The notes: a model not told the origin generated them from the sequence alone. A DNA stretch of 64,000 bases from Bacteroides pyogenes_A (GCF_048595595.1 NZ_CP184347.1); one strand, 5' to 3'; counted from the first letter of the stretch, positions 7,389-16,285 are shown. Made by a program: numbers and translations.

Positions 7389-9383
7389 CTATTTTTCAGT
7401 GTTCCCGATGCAATAGTTGTACACTTTCAGGTTGCTGATTTTACTCTTGAAGCTGCCCGCTTTCTGCAATGGGAAAACCAGTGTGGGCAGATAATACATC
7501 GCATCTTTGCCGCCGTTGAAAATGCGCTTCTCCACTTCCATCTTCTCTTTCACCTTTCCGTCGACAAACAGCGTCACTCCCTTATTGGTACCTTCAATGC
7601 GGATGTTCGCTTTTTCTCCCGGATTCACTTTATAGACAAATGTGTCCAGATAACCGTCGCGTGCAAATCCCATCATCCCGCGAATGGGGTCGGAGAGATA
7701 GAATACGGCATTTTCTGAACGGAACAACTCTGCGCCCGGTTGCTCTGCCACCCCTTCAATGTCGAAGCTGACGGTGTAATTGTAGCCTATCTCCGGATAT
7801 GGCGACCGGCTTTCCGGAGCAACGGCAGGCTGTTCGTACACCAAACTTCTTTCCGTACCGATGCGTGCCAATTGGTTCACTCCCGGAGCTTCGCTCAATC
7901 GTTGCCGTTTGTCGCCGTACGCTTCGAAGGGCAAGCCGGTCTTTGCGCCGGTCCACATCTTCACCGAGAGAGTTTGCAAGGCGGGGAATACACGATGGTG
8001 AATGTCTTTCACTGATACGCCATTGCCTGCATGGTCGTTCCATACGGCGAACATACCGCCCAGAATATTCGGGTCTTTTTCTTCGAACACCTCTTTGCCG
8101 ATGCGTGCCGGAGTCCATTCCTTATACAGATAGGTCTCGTTGAGGTAGTCTTGATAATATCCTGCCATCGGTACGATGTAAACCATCCCGTCGGGGATAC
8201 TGATAAGCTGGTAGCCTTGCTTCACCATCTCTCTCGGATCGGCATATCCGTTGTACCATGCACCCATCAATACATTTTCCGATTTTACGGGTGTATCTCC
8301 TTTGGCATGTGTGAGCGCTCCCCAAACCACCGCCTGCTTGCCGAAACTTTCCACATAACGGATGTAGTGGTCGGTGAATGCACGGAACTGCTCCACCACT
8401 TCTTTCTTGGCATTCGAATATTCGTCAGTTCCGATGTGTACACGCTTGCCTGTGAACACGGGTTCGGGTCCCGACAAATACTCCTTGAACAGCCCGTCGA
8501 CGAACTTGAATGTCTCAGGGTTGAAAATATCCAAGTGATCCATCCCGTATTCCTTGCTTCCGATTTCCGGTTTGTAGTGAGTGAAGGCCAGCGAATGGGC
8601 GGGAACATCGATTTCGGGAATGATTTCTACGAATTGCGCCGCCGCTTCGTGCTGGAACTCTTTAAATTCGGCTTTCGAGTATGAACCGTCACGGGCAGCC
8701 AGTCCCGGATAAGTTTCCGACTCGAGGCGGAAAGCTGCGTAGGTCTTCGCCCAGTCGTTGTTGAAAAACTGCTTGAATCCGTTGTCGTTCAGGTGCACCT
8801 GTAAAGTATTCATTTTATAATACGCCATCACTTTGACGAGGTCTTTCAGATAGCTCATGGGGATGAACTTCCGTCCGCAGTCGATCATGAAACCACGCAT
8901 CCGGTAGTCGGGAAAGTCTCTTATCTCCCCCTGCGGCAGTTCCCGATTGTCCGTTTGTTCGGAGAGTTGTAGCAGAGTGCGGGTGCCCCAGTAGACACCT
9001 TGTGCGGTGGGGGCCGAGATTGTCACGCGGTCGGTTATTTTCATCCGGTAACCCTCTTCACCCAACTGCTTGTCGGAAGCCAGTGTGAGGAGAATATCTC
9101 CGGGGCGGGCTTTCCCCTCATCAACGCCGGGCTTAACGCCAAACATAGTCCCGTAATCTTCAGAAAGCATGCGAGCGATGCGCAGGAGTTCTGCCGATGA
9201 TTTTCCGGACACTACAATCCGCATTTCGGACGCAGGGGTAAATATTCCTTTTCCGCCTTTCCACTCTTTCAGTTCGGGAACGGCAAAAGGCTTCGGGTTG
9301 ACGGCGGCACAGGCGAGGCTGCCGGTAAAACTGAGAAATACGCTCAGAATAAAAGCTCTGGTAATAGTTTTTCGGTTTTTCAT
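7389..9383 (-). CDS. Secreted beta-N-acetylhexosaminidase, GH20 family
   Basis: Removes terminal beta-linked GlcNAc or GalNAc from glycans, probably in the periplasm or at the outer membrane. The 664-residue protein has an N-terminal signal peptide (about 1-26, ending in ACAA), a GH20b-type N-terminal domain (about 30-157), and a GH20 barrel beginning at DYRMRGFMIDCGRKF with the catalytic Asp-Glu pair D320-E321 in HIGTDEY. A C-terminal concanavalin-like (LamG-type) domain follows (about 525-660). GH20 enzymes use substrate-assisted catalysis through the 2-acetamido group. It stands alone on the minus strand with no SusC/D partner beside it. Exact linkage preference cannot be read from sequence. 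Confidence 0.9.
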   Translation of the reverse strand: MKNRKTITRAFILSVFLSFTGSLACAAVNPKPFAVPELKEWKGGKGIFTPASEMRIVVSGKSSAELLRIARMLSEDYGTMFGVKPGVDEGKARPGDILLTLASDKQLGEEGYRMKITDRVTISAPTAQGVYWGTRTLLQLSEQTDNRELPQGEIRDFPDYRMRGFMIDCGRKFIPMSYLKDLVKVMAYYKMNTLQVHLNDNGFKQFFNNDWAKTYAAFRLESETYPGLAARDGSYSKAEFKEFQHEAAAQFVEIIPEIDVPAHSLAFTHYKPEIGSKEYGMDHLDIFNPETFKFVDGLFKEYLSGPEPVFTGKRVHIGTDEYSNAKKEVVEQFRAFTDHYIRYVESFGKQAVVWGALTHAKGDTPVKSENVLMGAWYNGYADPREMVKQGYQLISIPDGMVYIVPMAGYYQDYLNETYLYKEWTPARIGKEVFEEKDPNILGGMFAVWNDHAGNGVSVKDIHHRVFPALQTLSVKMWTGAKTGLPFEAYGDKRQRLSEAPGVNQLARIGTERSLVYEQPAVAPESRSPYPEIGYNYTVSFDIEGVAEQPGAELFRSENAVFYLSDPIRGMMGFARDGYLDTFVYKVNPGEKANIRIEGTNKGVTLFVDGKVKEKMEVEKRIFNGGKDAMYYLPTLVFPLQKAGSFKSKISNLKVYNYCIGNTEK

Positions 9384-9511
9384 GTAATCAACGAATAATG
9401 TTATTTGTTATTAATTAAGCGGCTAAAATAGGCATAATTCCGGTACTTGCCATTTGAAGCTGAAATTATTAGCTTATTTTTGCTATTCAAACTTTTTAAA
9501 CATAGCCAATC

Positions 9512-10285
9512 ATGCTGATACTATTATCTTGCGCCAAAACGATGAGCGATGCTTCGAAGCAAAAGACTCCTTTCATCACCACGCCCCGCTTTCGGAAAGA
9601 GGCTGCCGCAATCGCCCTGCAGATGTCGCAGCTTTCCGTGCAAGAGCTGGAGCGATTGTTGCGGGTGAATGCCAAAATTGCTGTCGAAAATTACAAACGT
9701 TATCAACAGTTTCATGCCGAGGGAGTGCGCGAACTTCCTGCCTTGCTGGCATATACGGGGATTGTTTTCAAAAGGTTGAATCCGAAAGATTTTTCGGCGG
9801 ATGATTTCGAATATGCCCAGGAGCATTTGCGTCTGACTTCTTTCTGTTACGGATTGCTTCGTCCGCTGGATGCTATCAGGCTTTACCGGTTGGAGGGGGA
9901 CGCAGTGTTGCCTGAATTGGGCAATCGGACGTTGTTTGCCTATTGGAGGGAGCGTCTAACTGATGTGTTTATCGACGACATCAAGCAGGCGGGAGGGGTG
10001 CTCTGCAATCTGGCGAGCGACGAGATGCGCGGCTTGTTCGACTGGAAGCGTGTAGAAAGCGAAGTGCGTGTCGTCACTCCCGAGTTTCATGTCTGGAAAA
10101 ACGGTAAGTTGGCTACTGTAGTGGTGTATACCAAAATGTCGAGGGGTGAAATGGCCCGCTACATCTTAAAGAACCGGATTGAATCGCCCGAAGAATTGAA
10201 ACGTTTCGTCTGGGAGGGTTTTGAATATAATGAACGTTTGTCGTCGGAGCGAGAGTTGGTATTTACTAATGGATATGGAGGATGA
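9512..10285 (+). CDS. yaaA: Peroxide stress protein YaaA (UPF0246/DUF328)
   Basis: The 257-residue cytoplasmic protein matches the YaaA family from end to end, starting MLILLSCAKTM and including YTGIVFKRL, SFCYGLLRPLDAIRLYR and YTKMSRGEMARYI. Family knowledge: in E. coli YaaA limits intracellular iron during hydrogen peroxide stress and has a DNA-binding fold. Its stop at 10283-10285 lies four bases before the ATG of the acetyltransferase gene, so the two are probably co-transcribed. No signal peptide or membrane segment is visible. Confidence 0.93.
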   Translation: MLILLSCAKTMSDASKQKTPFITTPRFRKEAAAIALQMSQLSVQELERLLRVNAKIAVENYKRYQQFHAEGVRELPALLAYTGIVFKRLNPKDFSADDFEYAQEHLRLTSFCYGLLRPLDAIRLYRLEGDAVLPELGNRTLFAYWRERLTDVFIDDIKQAGGVLCNLASDEMRGLFDWKRVESEVRVVTPEFHVWKNGKLATVVVYTKMSRGEMARYILKNRIESPEELKRFVWEGFEYNERLSSERELVFTNGYGG

Positions 10286-10289
10286 AGGT

Positions 10290-10844
10290 ATGACTGAACC
10301 GGAGAAAATGCGCAACGGGGAGTTGGCGGATATGTCCGACCCGGAATTGCAGCGACGTTTTGAGCGTGCCAAAAAACTACTGGCACGAATGCGCGGGCTG
10401 AGTACGTATGATGAGGCTTATCGCGGACTGTTGGAAGAATTGGTTCCGGGTATTCCCGCCACTTCGGTCATCTTTCCGCCTTTCTACTGCGATCATGGAG
10501 ATGGAATCAAGTTGGGCGAACATGTGTTCGTCAATGCCAATTGTACTTTTTTAGACGGTGCGTACATCACTGTCGGCAGTCATACCCTGATAGGCCCTTC
10601 GGTGCAAATCTACACGCCGCACCATCCGATGGATCATTTGCAGCGGAGAACTCCCGGTGAATATGCTTTTCCGGTAACCATAGGAGCGGATTGCTGGATT
10701 GGGGGAGGAGTGATCATTTGTCCCGGAGTGACCATTGGCGACCGTTGCGTGATCGGTGCGGGAAGTGTAGTGACGAAAGATATTCCTTCCGATAGCGTAG
10801 CGGTAGGAAACCCTGCCCGCGTCATTCGCAAGAATACTCCTTAA
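10290..10844 (+). CDS. Maltose/galactoside O-acetyltransferase-type hexapeptide acetyltransferase
   Basis: The 184-residue protein has an N-terminal Mac domain (MTEPEKMRNGELADMSDPEL) and a left-handed beta helix of hexapeptide repeats (about 70-180). Residues IYTPHHPMD contain the histidine typical of the active site, and the terminal VAVGNPARVIRKN is the usual family ending. It transfers acetyl groups from acetyl-CoA to a sugar or related acceptor, which the sequence does not identify. I chose ATG 10290 because it gives the canonical family N terminus and follows a GGAGG-like stretch. An earlier in-frame ATG at 10269 would overlap yaaA. It probably forms an operon with yaaA. Confidence 0.88.
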   Translation: MTEPEKMRNGELADMSDPELQRRFERAKKLLARMRGLSTYDEAYRGLLEELVPGIPATSVIFPPFYCDHGDGIKLGEHVFVNANCTFLDGAYITVGSHTLIGPSVQIYTPHHPMDHLQRRTPGEYAFPVTIGADCWIGGGVIICPGVTIGDRCVIGAGSVVTKDIPSDSVAVGNPARVIRKNTP

Positions 10845-10880
10845 AATAACGATACTTAATTGCTTTTGTTGCAAGAATCA

Positions 10881-10990
10881 ATTCGTCTCTCGTCTGTGTT
10901 TTATTCGTCTGTCGTTCGGGAGACGAATAAGCTTTAAGTGGCAGACGAATAAAACACGGTCGGCAGATGAAATAAAACATTAAACGAATC
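10881..10990. repeat. 22-bp tandem array with internal inversion
   Basis: Five units of 22 bp start at 10881, 10903, 10925, 10947 and 10969. The first two begin ATTCGTCT. The next three carry GAATAA or GAAATAA, and two of them end in GCAGA, so the first two are inverted relative to the rest. This creates two alternative hairpins: 10901-10910 with 10921-10930, or 10896-10911 with 10942-10957 (16 bp perfect). The array lies between the acetyltransferase gene and the tRNA genes. Confidence 0.7.
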
Positions 10991-11329
10991 CGTTAGCTAT
11001 TGCGAAGCAAGGCCTTATTTTAAATGCTTTCGTTTGTCTTGAAAAACTTTTCGGGAAGTCAGTTCCATAGGCCACTTGCTTTCTGTTTAATATCATTTTC
11101 CTGTGTCTTCCTCTGCATATATATCCGTGGTCGGGAAGCGTGTTTTTCAGGCAGAAGTGATATTGCTTTTGTTTTGTAAACAGCTGCGCTTCGTTTTGTG
11201 GGCACTCTGTTGCTTGCTGTGGCATTTTACTTCTTTATTGACTTGCAAAAAAAGAACTTTGTTTTCTGCTGAAAATCAACACTGTTTTTTCTTGAAACAA
11301 AAAAATAGAAAAAATAATAAGTAAAATAC
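10991..11329. other. Intergenic region before the tRNA-Val genes
   Basis: A/T-rich sequence with short open frames on both strands, none with a family resemblance. Apart from the 22-bp array before it and the tRNA promoter after it I see nothing supportable. Confidence 0.5.
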
Positions 11330-11359
11330 TTGCAGGATCCAAAAAATGCCGTACCTTTG
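11330..11359 (+). promoter_or_regulatory. Promoter of the tRNA-Val pair
   Basis: TTG at 11330-11332, a 19-base spacer, then TACCTTTG at 11352-11359 is an exact match to the Bacteroides vegetative promoter consensus. The start point would fall near 11366, about 20 bases ahead of the first tRNA. Confidence 0.75.
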
Positions 11360-11384
11360 CATCGCTTTTGAAACGGAAGTGTAC

Positions 11385-11459
11385 GGGCGTTTAGCTCAGC
11401 TGGTTCAGAGCATCTGCCTTACAAGCAGAGGGTCGGCGGTTCGAATCCGTCAACGCCCA
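11385..11459 (+). tRNA. tRNA-Val (anticodon TAC), copy 1
   Basis: A 75-base cloverleaf. Acceptor arm GGGCGTT pairs with AACGCCC, the D arm is GCTC/GAGC, anticodon arm TCTGC/GCAGA holds the loop CTTACAA, and the T arm carries GTTCGAATC. The anticodon TAC reads valine codons. The 3' end is followed by CCT, so CCA is not fully encoded and must be added by the nucleotidyltransferase. Confidence 0.96.
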
Positions 11460-11494
11460 CCTAAAAAACTGATGCACTTCCGAATTGTAAAGAA

Positions 11495-11569
11495 GGGCGT
11501 TTAGCTCAGCTGGTTCAGAGCATCTGCCTTACAAGCAGAGGGTCGGCGGTTCGAATCCGTCAACGCCCA
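11495..11569 (+). tRNA. tRNA-Val (anticodon TAC), copy 2
   Basis: Identical in sequence to the copy at 11385 and separated from it by 35 bases, so the two are probably cut from one precursor. Here the discriminator A is followed by CCA in the DNA, unlike copy 1; this may be chance. Confidence 0.96.
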
Positions 11570-11572
11570 CCA

Positions 11573-11919
11573 AGCCTAAATGGTTGAAAATACGTGTTTT
11601 ACATTGTCTGTGAGCTGGCATACGATTCATGTCGGCTCTCTTTTTTGTACGAATAGGGCTTATTTGCCCCTAAAAAGAGGCAAATAAGAAACTATTTCTT
11701 ATAACTATTTTATAACTCCATTCGGTTTTCGTCTGTTGAAAGTCTTCTTTTCTGACAAGCTTTCTCTTTGAGAAGAATGCGTTTCTGCTTTCGCTTTATT
11801 GTTTTTTTGAAAGCTTTTTTGTTTCTTACTGTTTTTATGCAAACTTTCTCTTTCCTTTGAGCGGATAAGTCAATAAAAAGAATTAATTTTGCAACCTGAT
11901 AATTATCTTGATAAGACGT
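11573..11919. other. Intergenic region before purB, with candidate promoter
   Basis: No gene is visible. At 11884-11891 TAATTTTG matches the Bacteroides -7 consensus, 28 bases upstream of the purB ATG. The nearest TTTG upstream (11856-11859) is a few bases too far for an ideal -33 element. Confidence 0.5.
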
Positions 11920-13266
11920 ATGAAACTGGACGTGTTGACGGCTGTCTCACCGGTGGACGGCCGATATAGAGGAAAAACGAAAGCTTTGGCAGCTTATTTT
12001 TCCGAGTTTGCGCTGATTAAATATCGTGTACAGGTGGAGATCGAATACTTTATCGCTTTGTGCGAACTGCCTTTGCCCCAGCTGCAAGGAGTGAGAAAAG
12101 GTGTATTCGATAAACTGCGCGACATTTATTTGAACTTTTCCGAAGCTGATGCCCAACGGGTAAAAGATATTGAAAGTGTGACGAACCACGATGTGAAAGC
12201 TGTGGAATATTTCATTAAGGAAAAGTTCGACAAACTGGGCAGCATGGAAGCGTATAAAGAGTTTGTCCATTTCGGCCTTACTTCGCAAGATATCAACAAT
12301 ACGTCTGTTCCTCTTTCTGTCAAGGAAGCTTTGGAAAGAGTGTATTATCCGTTGCTGGAAGAGCTGATTGCTCAGTTGGAGACTTACGCTGCCGAATGGG
12401 AACATATCCCGATGTTGGCCAAGACTCACGGTCAGCCGGCATCTCCCACGCGTTTGGGGAAAGAAGTGAAAGTGTTCGCCTATCGTTTGCAACGTCAACT
12501 TGCAATCTTGAAGTCTTGCCCGTTGACGGCAAAATTCGGCGGGGCTACCGGAAACTACAACGCGCACCATGTGGCGTATCCGCAATATGACTGGAAGCAG
12601 TTCGGCAACCGTTTTGTTGCCGCTAAACTGGGGTTGGAACGTGAAGAATATACCACCCAAATTTCCAATTACGATAACCTGTCGGCTGTTTTCGATGCAA
12701 TGAAACGCATCAACACGGTGATGGTGGACATGAATCGTGACTTCTGGCAGTATATCTCGATGGAATACTTCAAGCAAAAAATTAAAGCCGGAGAGGTAGG
12801 TTCGAGCGCTATGCCTCATAAGGTGAATCCGATAGACTTTGAGAATGCCGAAGGAAACCTCGGACTGGCGAACGCTCTTCTTGAGCACTTGGCGGTAAAA
12901 CTTCCGGTTTCGCGCTTGCAGCGTGACTTGACCGATTCGACCGTGCTGCGCAATGTGGGCGTGCCTTTCGGGCATATTGTTATTGCTATTCAAAGCTCGT
13001 TGAAAGGACTGCGAAAGCTTCTGCTTAACGAATCGGCCATCTACCGTGATTTGGATGATTGCTGGAGTGTGGTTGCCGAAGCTATTCAAACCATTTTACG
13101 CAGAGAAGCTTATCCGAATCCGTACGAAGCATTGAAAGCCTTGACGCGTACGAATGAAGCCATTACCGAGAAGTCTATCAGGGAGTTTATCGAAACTCTG
13201 GATGTGAACGAGCATATAAAAGATGAATTAAGAACAATCACTCCGCACACATATACGGGAGTGTAA
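11920..13266 (+). CDS. purB: Adenylosuccinate lyase
   Basis: Catalyses two purine steps: release of fumarate from SAICAR and from adenylosuccinate. The 448-residue product belongs to the fumarase/aspartase superfamily. It shows the family signature SSAMPHKVNP at residues 295-304 (the flexible loop with the catalytic Ser), an early SPVDGRY, and KTHGQPASPTRLGKE containing a catalytic His. The ATG at 11920 gives MKLDVLTAVSPVDGRY; an upstream TTG would only add four residues. A TAATTTTG -7 box lies 28 bases upstream. The next gene starts about 65 bases later on the same strand and may be co-transcribed. Confidence 0.96.
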   Translation: MKLDVLTAVSPVDGRYRGKTKALAAYFSEFALIKYRVQVEIEYFIALCELPLPQLQGVRKGVFDKLRDIYLNFSEADAQRVKDIESVTNHDVKAVEYFIKEKFDKLGSMEAYKEFVHFGLTSQDINNTSVPLSVKEALERVYYPLLEELIAQLETYAAEWEHIPMLAKTHGQPASPTRLGKEVKVFAYRLQRQLAILKSCPLTAKFGGATGNYNAHHVAYPQYDWKQFGNRFVAAKLGLEREEYTTQISNYDNLSAVFDAMKRINTVMVDMNRDFWQYISMEYFKQKIKAGEVGSSAMPHKVNPIDFENAEGNLGLANALLEHLAVKLPVSRLQRDLTDSTVLRNVGVPFGHIVIAIQSSLKGLRKLLLNESAIYRDLDDCWSVVAEAIQTILRREAYPNPYEALKALTRTNEAITEKSIREFIETLDVNEHIKDELRTITPHTYTGV

Positions 13267-13332
13267 CGTTACATATAACATTGAGAATTCCGGCCGTGAG
13301 GCCAAAGTTTAATTTTATTCGAATAAAAAACA

Positions 13333-14745
13333 ATGAACACAGGAAATGAAGAATGGCGCGACGACTCTTTTAATCAAGAGAATGAAGGCGCCGGCCGTGA
13401 TGGTAACAGAGCTTATAATAGAGAAGGAGGGTACAATCGTCCTTCGTATAACCGCGAAAGCGGCGACCGCCCGTATCGTCCGCGATTTAATGCAAACCGC
13501 GAAGATAGCTACGACCGTCCGCAACGCTCATATGGCGATCGTCCTCAGCGTTCCTCTTTCAATCGTGAGGGTGGAGACCGCCCGTATCGTCCGCGGTTTA
13601 ATGCAAACCGCGAAGGAGACTACGACCGTTCGCAACGCTCGTATGGCGATCGTCCTCAACGTTCCTCCTTCAATCGTGAAGGTGGCGACCGCCCGTACCG
13701 TCCGCACTTCAACAATGAAGAATCGGCCGACCGTTCGCAACGCTCGTATGGCGATCGTCCTCAACGTCCTTCTTTCAATCGTGAGGGTGGCGACCGTCCG
13801 TATCGTCCGCGATTGAGTGGTAATAATAATTATGGTGAAGGCAGCGATCGTTCACGTCGTCCCCGGTTTAATAATAACTACGGTGAGAGCGGCAGTCGTC
13901 CGCGTTTCAACAACGATCGTTCGCAAGGCGGATACCGTCCGCGTCCTCGTACGGCGGATTATGATCCGAATGCGAAATATAGCAAGAAAAAACAGATCGA
14001 GTATAAGGAACAGTATGTCGATCCTAACGAACCGATTCGTTTGAACAAGTTTCTTGCCAATGCTGGAATATGCTCTCGTCGTGAGGCAGATGAGTTTATC
14101 ACTGCGGGAGTCGTGTCTGTGAACGGTGAGGTAGTGACGGAATTGGGAACAAAGATTAAACGTTCGGATGTGGTGAAATTCCACGATGAGCCGGTAAGCA
14201 TCGAACGGAAAGTGTATGTATTGCTCAACAAGCCGAAAGATACGGTTACTACTTCGGATGACCCTCAGGAGCGCCGGACGGTGATGGATCTTGTAAAGGG
14301 GGCTTGCAATGAACGTATTTATCCAGTGGGACGTCTCGACCGGAATACGACAGGAGTGTTGCTGCTGACAAACGACGGTGATTTGGCCTCGAAGCTCACG
14401 CATCCGAAGTTCTTGAAAAAGAAAATCTATCACGTTCATCTCGACAAGAATCTGACGAAAGCCGACATGGAACAGATTGCAGCCGGAATCCAGCTGGAGG
14501 ATGGTGAAATTCATGCCGATGCTATCAGCTATGCGGATGAAGTAAAGAAAGATCAGGTGGGCATCGAGATTCATTCCGGAAAGAATCGCATCGTTCGCCG
14601 TATTTTCGAATCGCTTGGGTATAAAGTAACAAAGCTCGATCGCGTTTTCTTTGCCGGTTTGACAAAGAAAGGTTTGCGTCGCGGCGATTGGCGCTATTTG
14701 ACCGAAGCCGAAGTAAACTATCTCCGTATGGGATCGTTTGAATAA
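13333..14745 (+). CDS. RluB/RluE/RluF-type 23S rRNA pseudouridine synthase with a long repetitive N-terminal tail
   Basis: Residues 233-460 form a standard rRNA pseudouridine synthase: an S4 RNA-binding domain (IRLNKFLANAGICSRREAD) followed by the catalytic domain, with the conserved aspartate D336 in GRLDRNTTGVLLLTNDG. Family members isomerise uridine in the large subunit rRNA. Residues 1-230 are unusual: low-complexity and rich in Arg, Asp, Asn, Gly and Tyr. About three 35-37-residue tandem units share GDRPYRPRF, RSYGDRPQR and SFNREG (DNA 13462-13788). This tail is likely disordered and may bind RNA; similar tails are common in this enzyme family in Bacteroidetes. Which rRNA position is modified cannot be read from sequence. 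It lies between purB and asnS on the same strand. Confidence 0.9.
   Translation: MNTGNEEWRDDSFNQENEGAGRDGNRAYNREGGYNRPSYNRESGDRPYRPRFNANREDSYDRPQRSYGDRPQRSSFNREGGDRPYRPRFNANREGDYDRSQRSYGDRPQRSSFNREGGDRPYRPHFNNEESADRSQRSYGDRPQRPSFNREGGDRPYRPRLSGNNNYGEGSDRSRRPRFNNNYGESGSRPRFNNDRSQGGYRPRPRTADYDPNAKYSKKKQIEYKEQYVDPNEPIRLNKFLANAGICSRREADEFITAGVVSVNGEVVTELGTKIKRSDVVKFHDEPVSIERKVYVLLNKPKDTVTTSDDPQERRTVMDLVKGACNERIYPVGRLDRNTTGVLLLTNDGDLASKLTHPKFLKKKIYHVHLDKNLTKADMEQIAAGIQLEDGEIHADAISYADEVKKDQVGIEIHSGKNRIVRRIFESLGYKVTKLDRVFFAGLTKKGLRRGDWRYLTEAEVNYLRMGSFE
13462..13788 (+). repeat. 111-bp tandem repeats inside the pseudouridine synthase gene
   Basis: Three in-frame units of about 111, 111 and 105 bp encode GDRPYRP...RSYGDRPQR...FNREG. 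The units are nearly identical at DNA level, so length variation by slippage or recombination would keep the frame. Confidence 0.8.
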
Positions 14746-14764
14746 ACAAGATTTTAAAGTTTCT

Positions 14765-14825
14765 GAGTTGGTGGGTGAAGATACGGCGGAATGCTTTTCG
14801 CTTTGTATCTGAAGCCTTCCAACTC
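14765..14825 (+). promoter_or_regulatory. Structured leader upstream of asnS
   Basis: GAGTTGG (14765-14771) pairs with CCAACTC (14819-14825), and inside it AGATAC (14779-14784) pairs with GTATCT (14805-14810), giving a two-part stem 22 bases before the asnS ATG. No T-run follows, so it looks more like an RNA processing or translational control structure than a terminator. It could also be a chance fold. Confidence 0.4.
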
Positions 14826-14847
14826 GTGTCTAATATAAGAAATAGTT

Positions 14848-16251
14848 ATGGAAAAAATCAGTAGAACAAAAATTGTTGACTTGCTGAAACGTGATGATTT
14901 CGGGGCTAAAGTCAACGTAAAAGGGTGGGTTCGCACCCGCAGAGGTAGTAAACAAGTCAACTTTATTGCACTGAATGACGGTTCTACAATAAATAATGTG
15001 CAGATTGTAGTCGATTTGGCCTCTTTCGATGAAGAGATGCTGAAACAGATCACTACGGGGGCTTGCTTGAGTGTGAACGGGGAGATGGTGGAGTCTGTAG
15101 GTTCCGGTCAGAAGGTGGAAGTGCAAGCCCGGGAAATTGAGATACTGGGTATTTGCGACAATACTTATCCTTTGCAAAAGAAAGGGCACTCTATGGAGTT
15201 CTTGCGCGAAATAGCTCATTTGCGCCCTCGTACCAATACGTTTGGAGCTGTATTCCGTATTCGTCACCATATGGCGATTGCTATTCACAAATTCTTTCAC
15301 GAGAAAGGTTTTTACTATTTTCATACGCCTATTATTACGGCTTCCGATGCCGAGGGAGCTGGACAGATGTTTCAGGTGACGACATTGGATATGGGACATT
15401 TGGAAAAGACGGAAGAGGGGGCTGTAAAGTATGATGATGACTTTTTCGGTAAGCAGGCAAGTTTGACAGTGTCAGGCCAGCTCGAAGGTGAATTGGCGGC
15501 TACGGCGTTAGGGGCTATCTATACGTTCGGTCCGACCTTCCGCGCGGAAAATTCTAACACTCCCCGCCACTTGGCAGAGTTCTGGATGATCGAACCCGAA
15601 GTGGCTTTCAATGATATCACCGACAATATGGATTTGGCGGAAGAATTCATTAAATATTGTGTGCAATGGGCGTTGGACAACTGTGCCGATGACGTGAAAT
15701 TCCTGAACGACATGTTCGATAAGGGATTGGTAGAGCGTTTACAGGGAGTACTGAAAGATGATTTCGTTCGTCTGTCATATACCGAAGGCATTAAGATTTT
15801 GGAAGACGCAGTGGCCAATGGGCATAAATTCGAGTTTCCCGTATATTGGGGAGCCGATTTGGCTTCTGAGCATGAGCGTTATCTGGTGGAAGTACATTTT
15901 AAACGCCCGGTTATTCTGACCGACTATCCGAGAGAAATCAAGGCTTTCTATATGAAGCAGAACGAAGACGGAAAAACGGTGCGCGCAATGGACGTGCTGT
16001 TTCCGAAAATCGGAGAAATTATCGGAGGTTCCGAGCGTGAAGCCGATTACCAGAAGCTACAGGCACGTATCAAGGAGATGGATATCCCGATGAAAGATAT
16101 GTGGTGGTATTTAGATACACGTAAGTTCGGCACTTGCCCGCATTCCGGTTTCGGACTCGGCTTCGAGCGTCTGCTGCTTTTTGTTACGGGTATGGCGAAT
16201 ATCCGTGACGTGATACCGTTCCCACGTACTCCGAGAAACGCGGAATTTTAA
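14848..16251 (+). CDS. asnS: Asparagine--tRNA ligase
   Basis: Class IIb aminoacyl-tRNA synthetase that charges tRNA-Asn. The 467-residue protein has an N-terminal OB-fold anticodon-binding domain (KVNVKGWVRTRRGSKQVNFI) and the class II catalytic core. Motif 2 is FRAENSNTPRHLAEFWMIEPE, in which the asparagine-specific residues are conserved, and motif 3 is GFGLGFERLLLF near the C terminus. Length and ending (RDVIPFPRTPRNAEF) are normal for AsnRS. An intrinsic terminator follows at 16254-16285. Confidence 0.96.
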   Translation: MEKISRTKIVDLLKRDDFGAKVNVKGWVRTRRGSKQVNFIALNDGSTINNVQIVVDLASFDEEMLKQITTGACLSVNGEMVESVGSGQKVEVQAREIEILGICDNTYPLQKKGHSMEFLREIAHLRPRTNTFGAVFRIRHHMAIAIHKFFHEKGFYYFHTPIITASDAEGAGQMFQVTTLDMGHLEKTEEGAVKYDDDFFGKQASLTVSGQLEGELAATALGAIYTFGPTFRAENSNTPRHLAEFWMIEPEVAFNDITDNMDLAEEFIKYCVQWALDNCADDVKFLNDMFDKGLVERLQGVLKDDFVRLSYTEGIKILEDAVANGHKFEFPVYWGADLASEHERYLVEVHFKRPVILTDYPREIKAFYMKQNEDGKTVRAMDVLFPKIGEIIGGSEREADYQKLQARIKEMDIPMKDMWWYLDTRKFGTCPHSGFGLGFERLLLFVTGMANIRDVIPFPRTPRNAEF

Positions 16252-16253
16252 AG

Positions 16254-16285
16254 AAAAGATTATTCCGGTACGGAGTAATCTTTTT
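16254..16285 (+). terminator. asnS terminator
   Basis: AAAAGATTATTCCG (16254-16267) pairs with CGGAGTAATCTTTT around a 3-base loop, one pair being G-U, and ends in a run of T residues (16281-16285). It begins two bases after the asnS stop. Confidence 0.8.

Noticed and set aside
10221..10289. Longer N terminus for the acetyltransferase.
   Set aside because: It overlaps yaaA and lacks family similarity; ATG 10290 gives the canonical Mac domain start.
13346..13816. 156-codon frame in a second frame of the pseudouridine synthase repeats.
   Set aside because: It is the shifted reading of the Arg-rich repeats (Ala/Thr/Val/Arg only) and ends with them.
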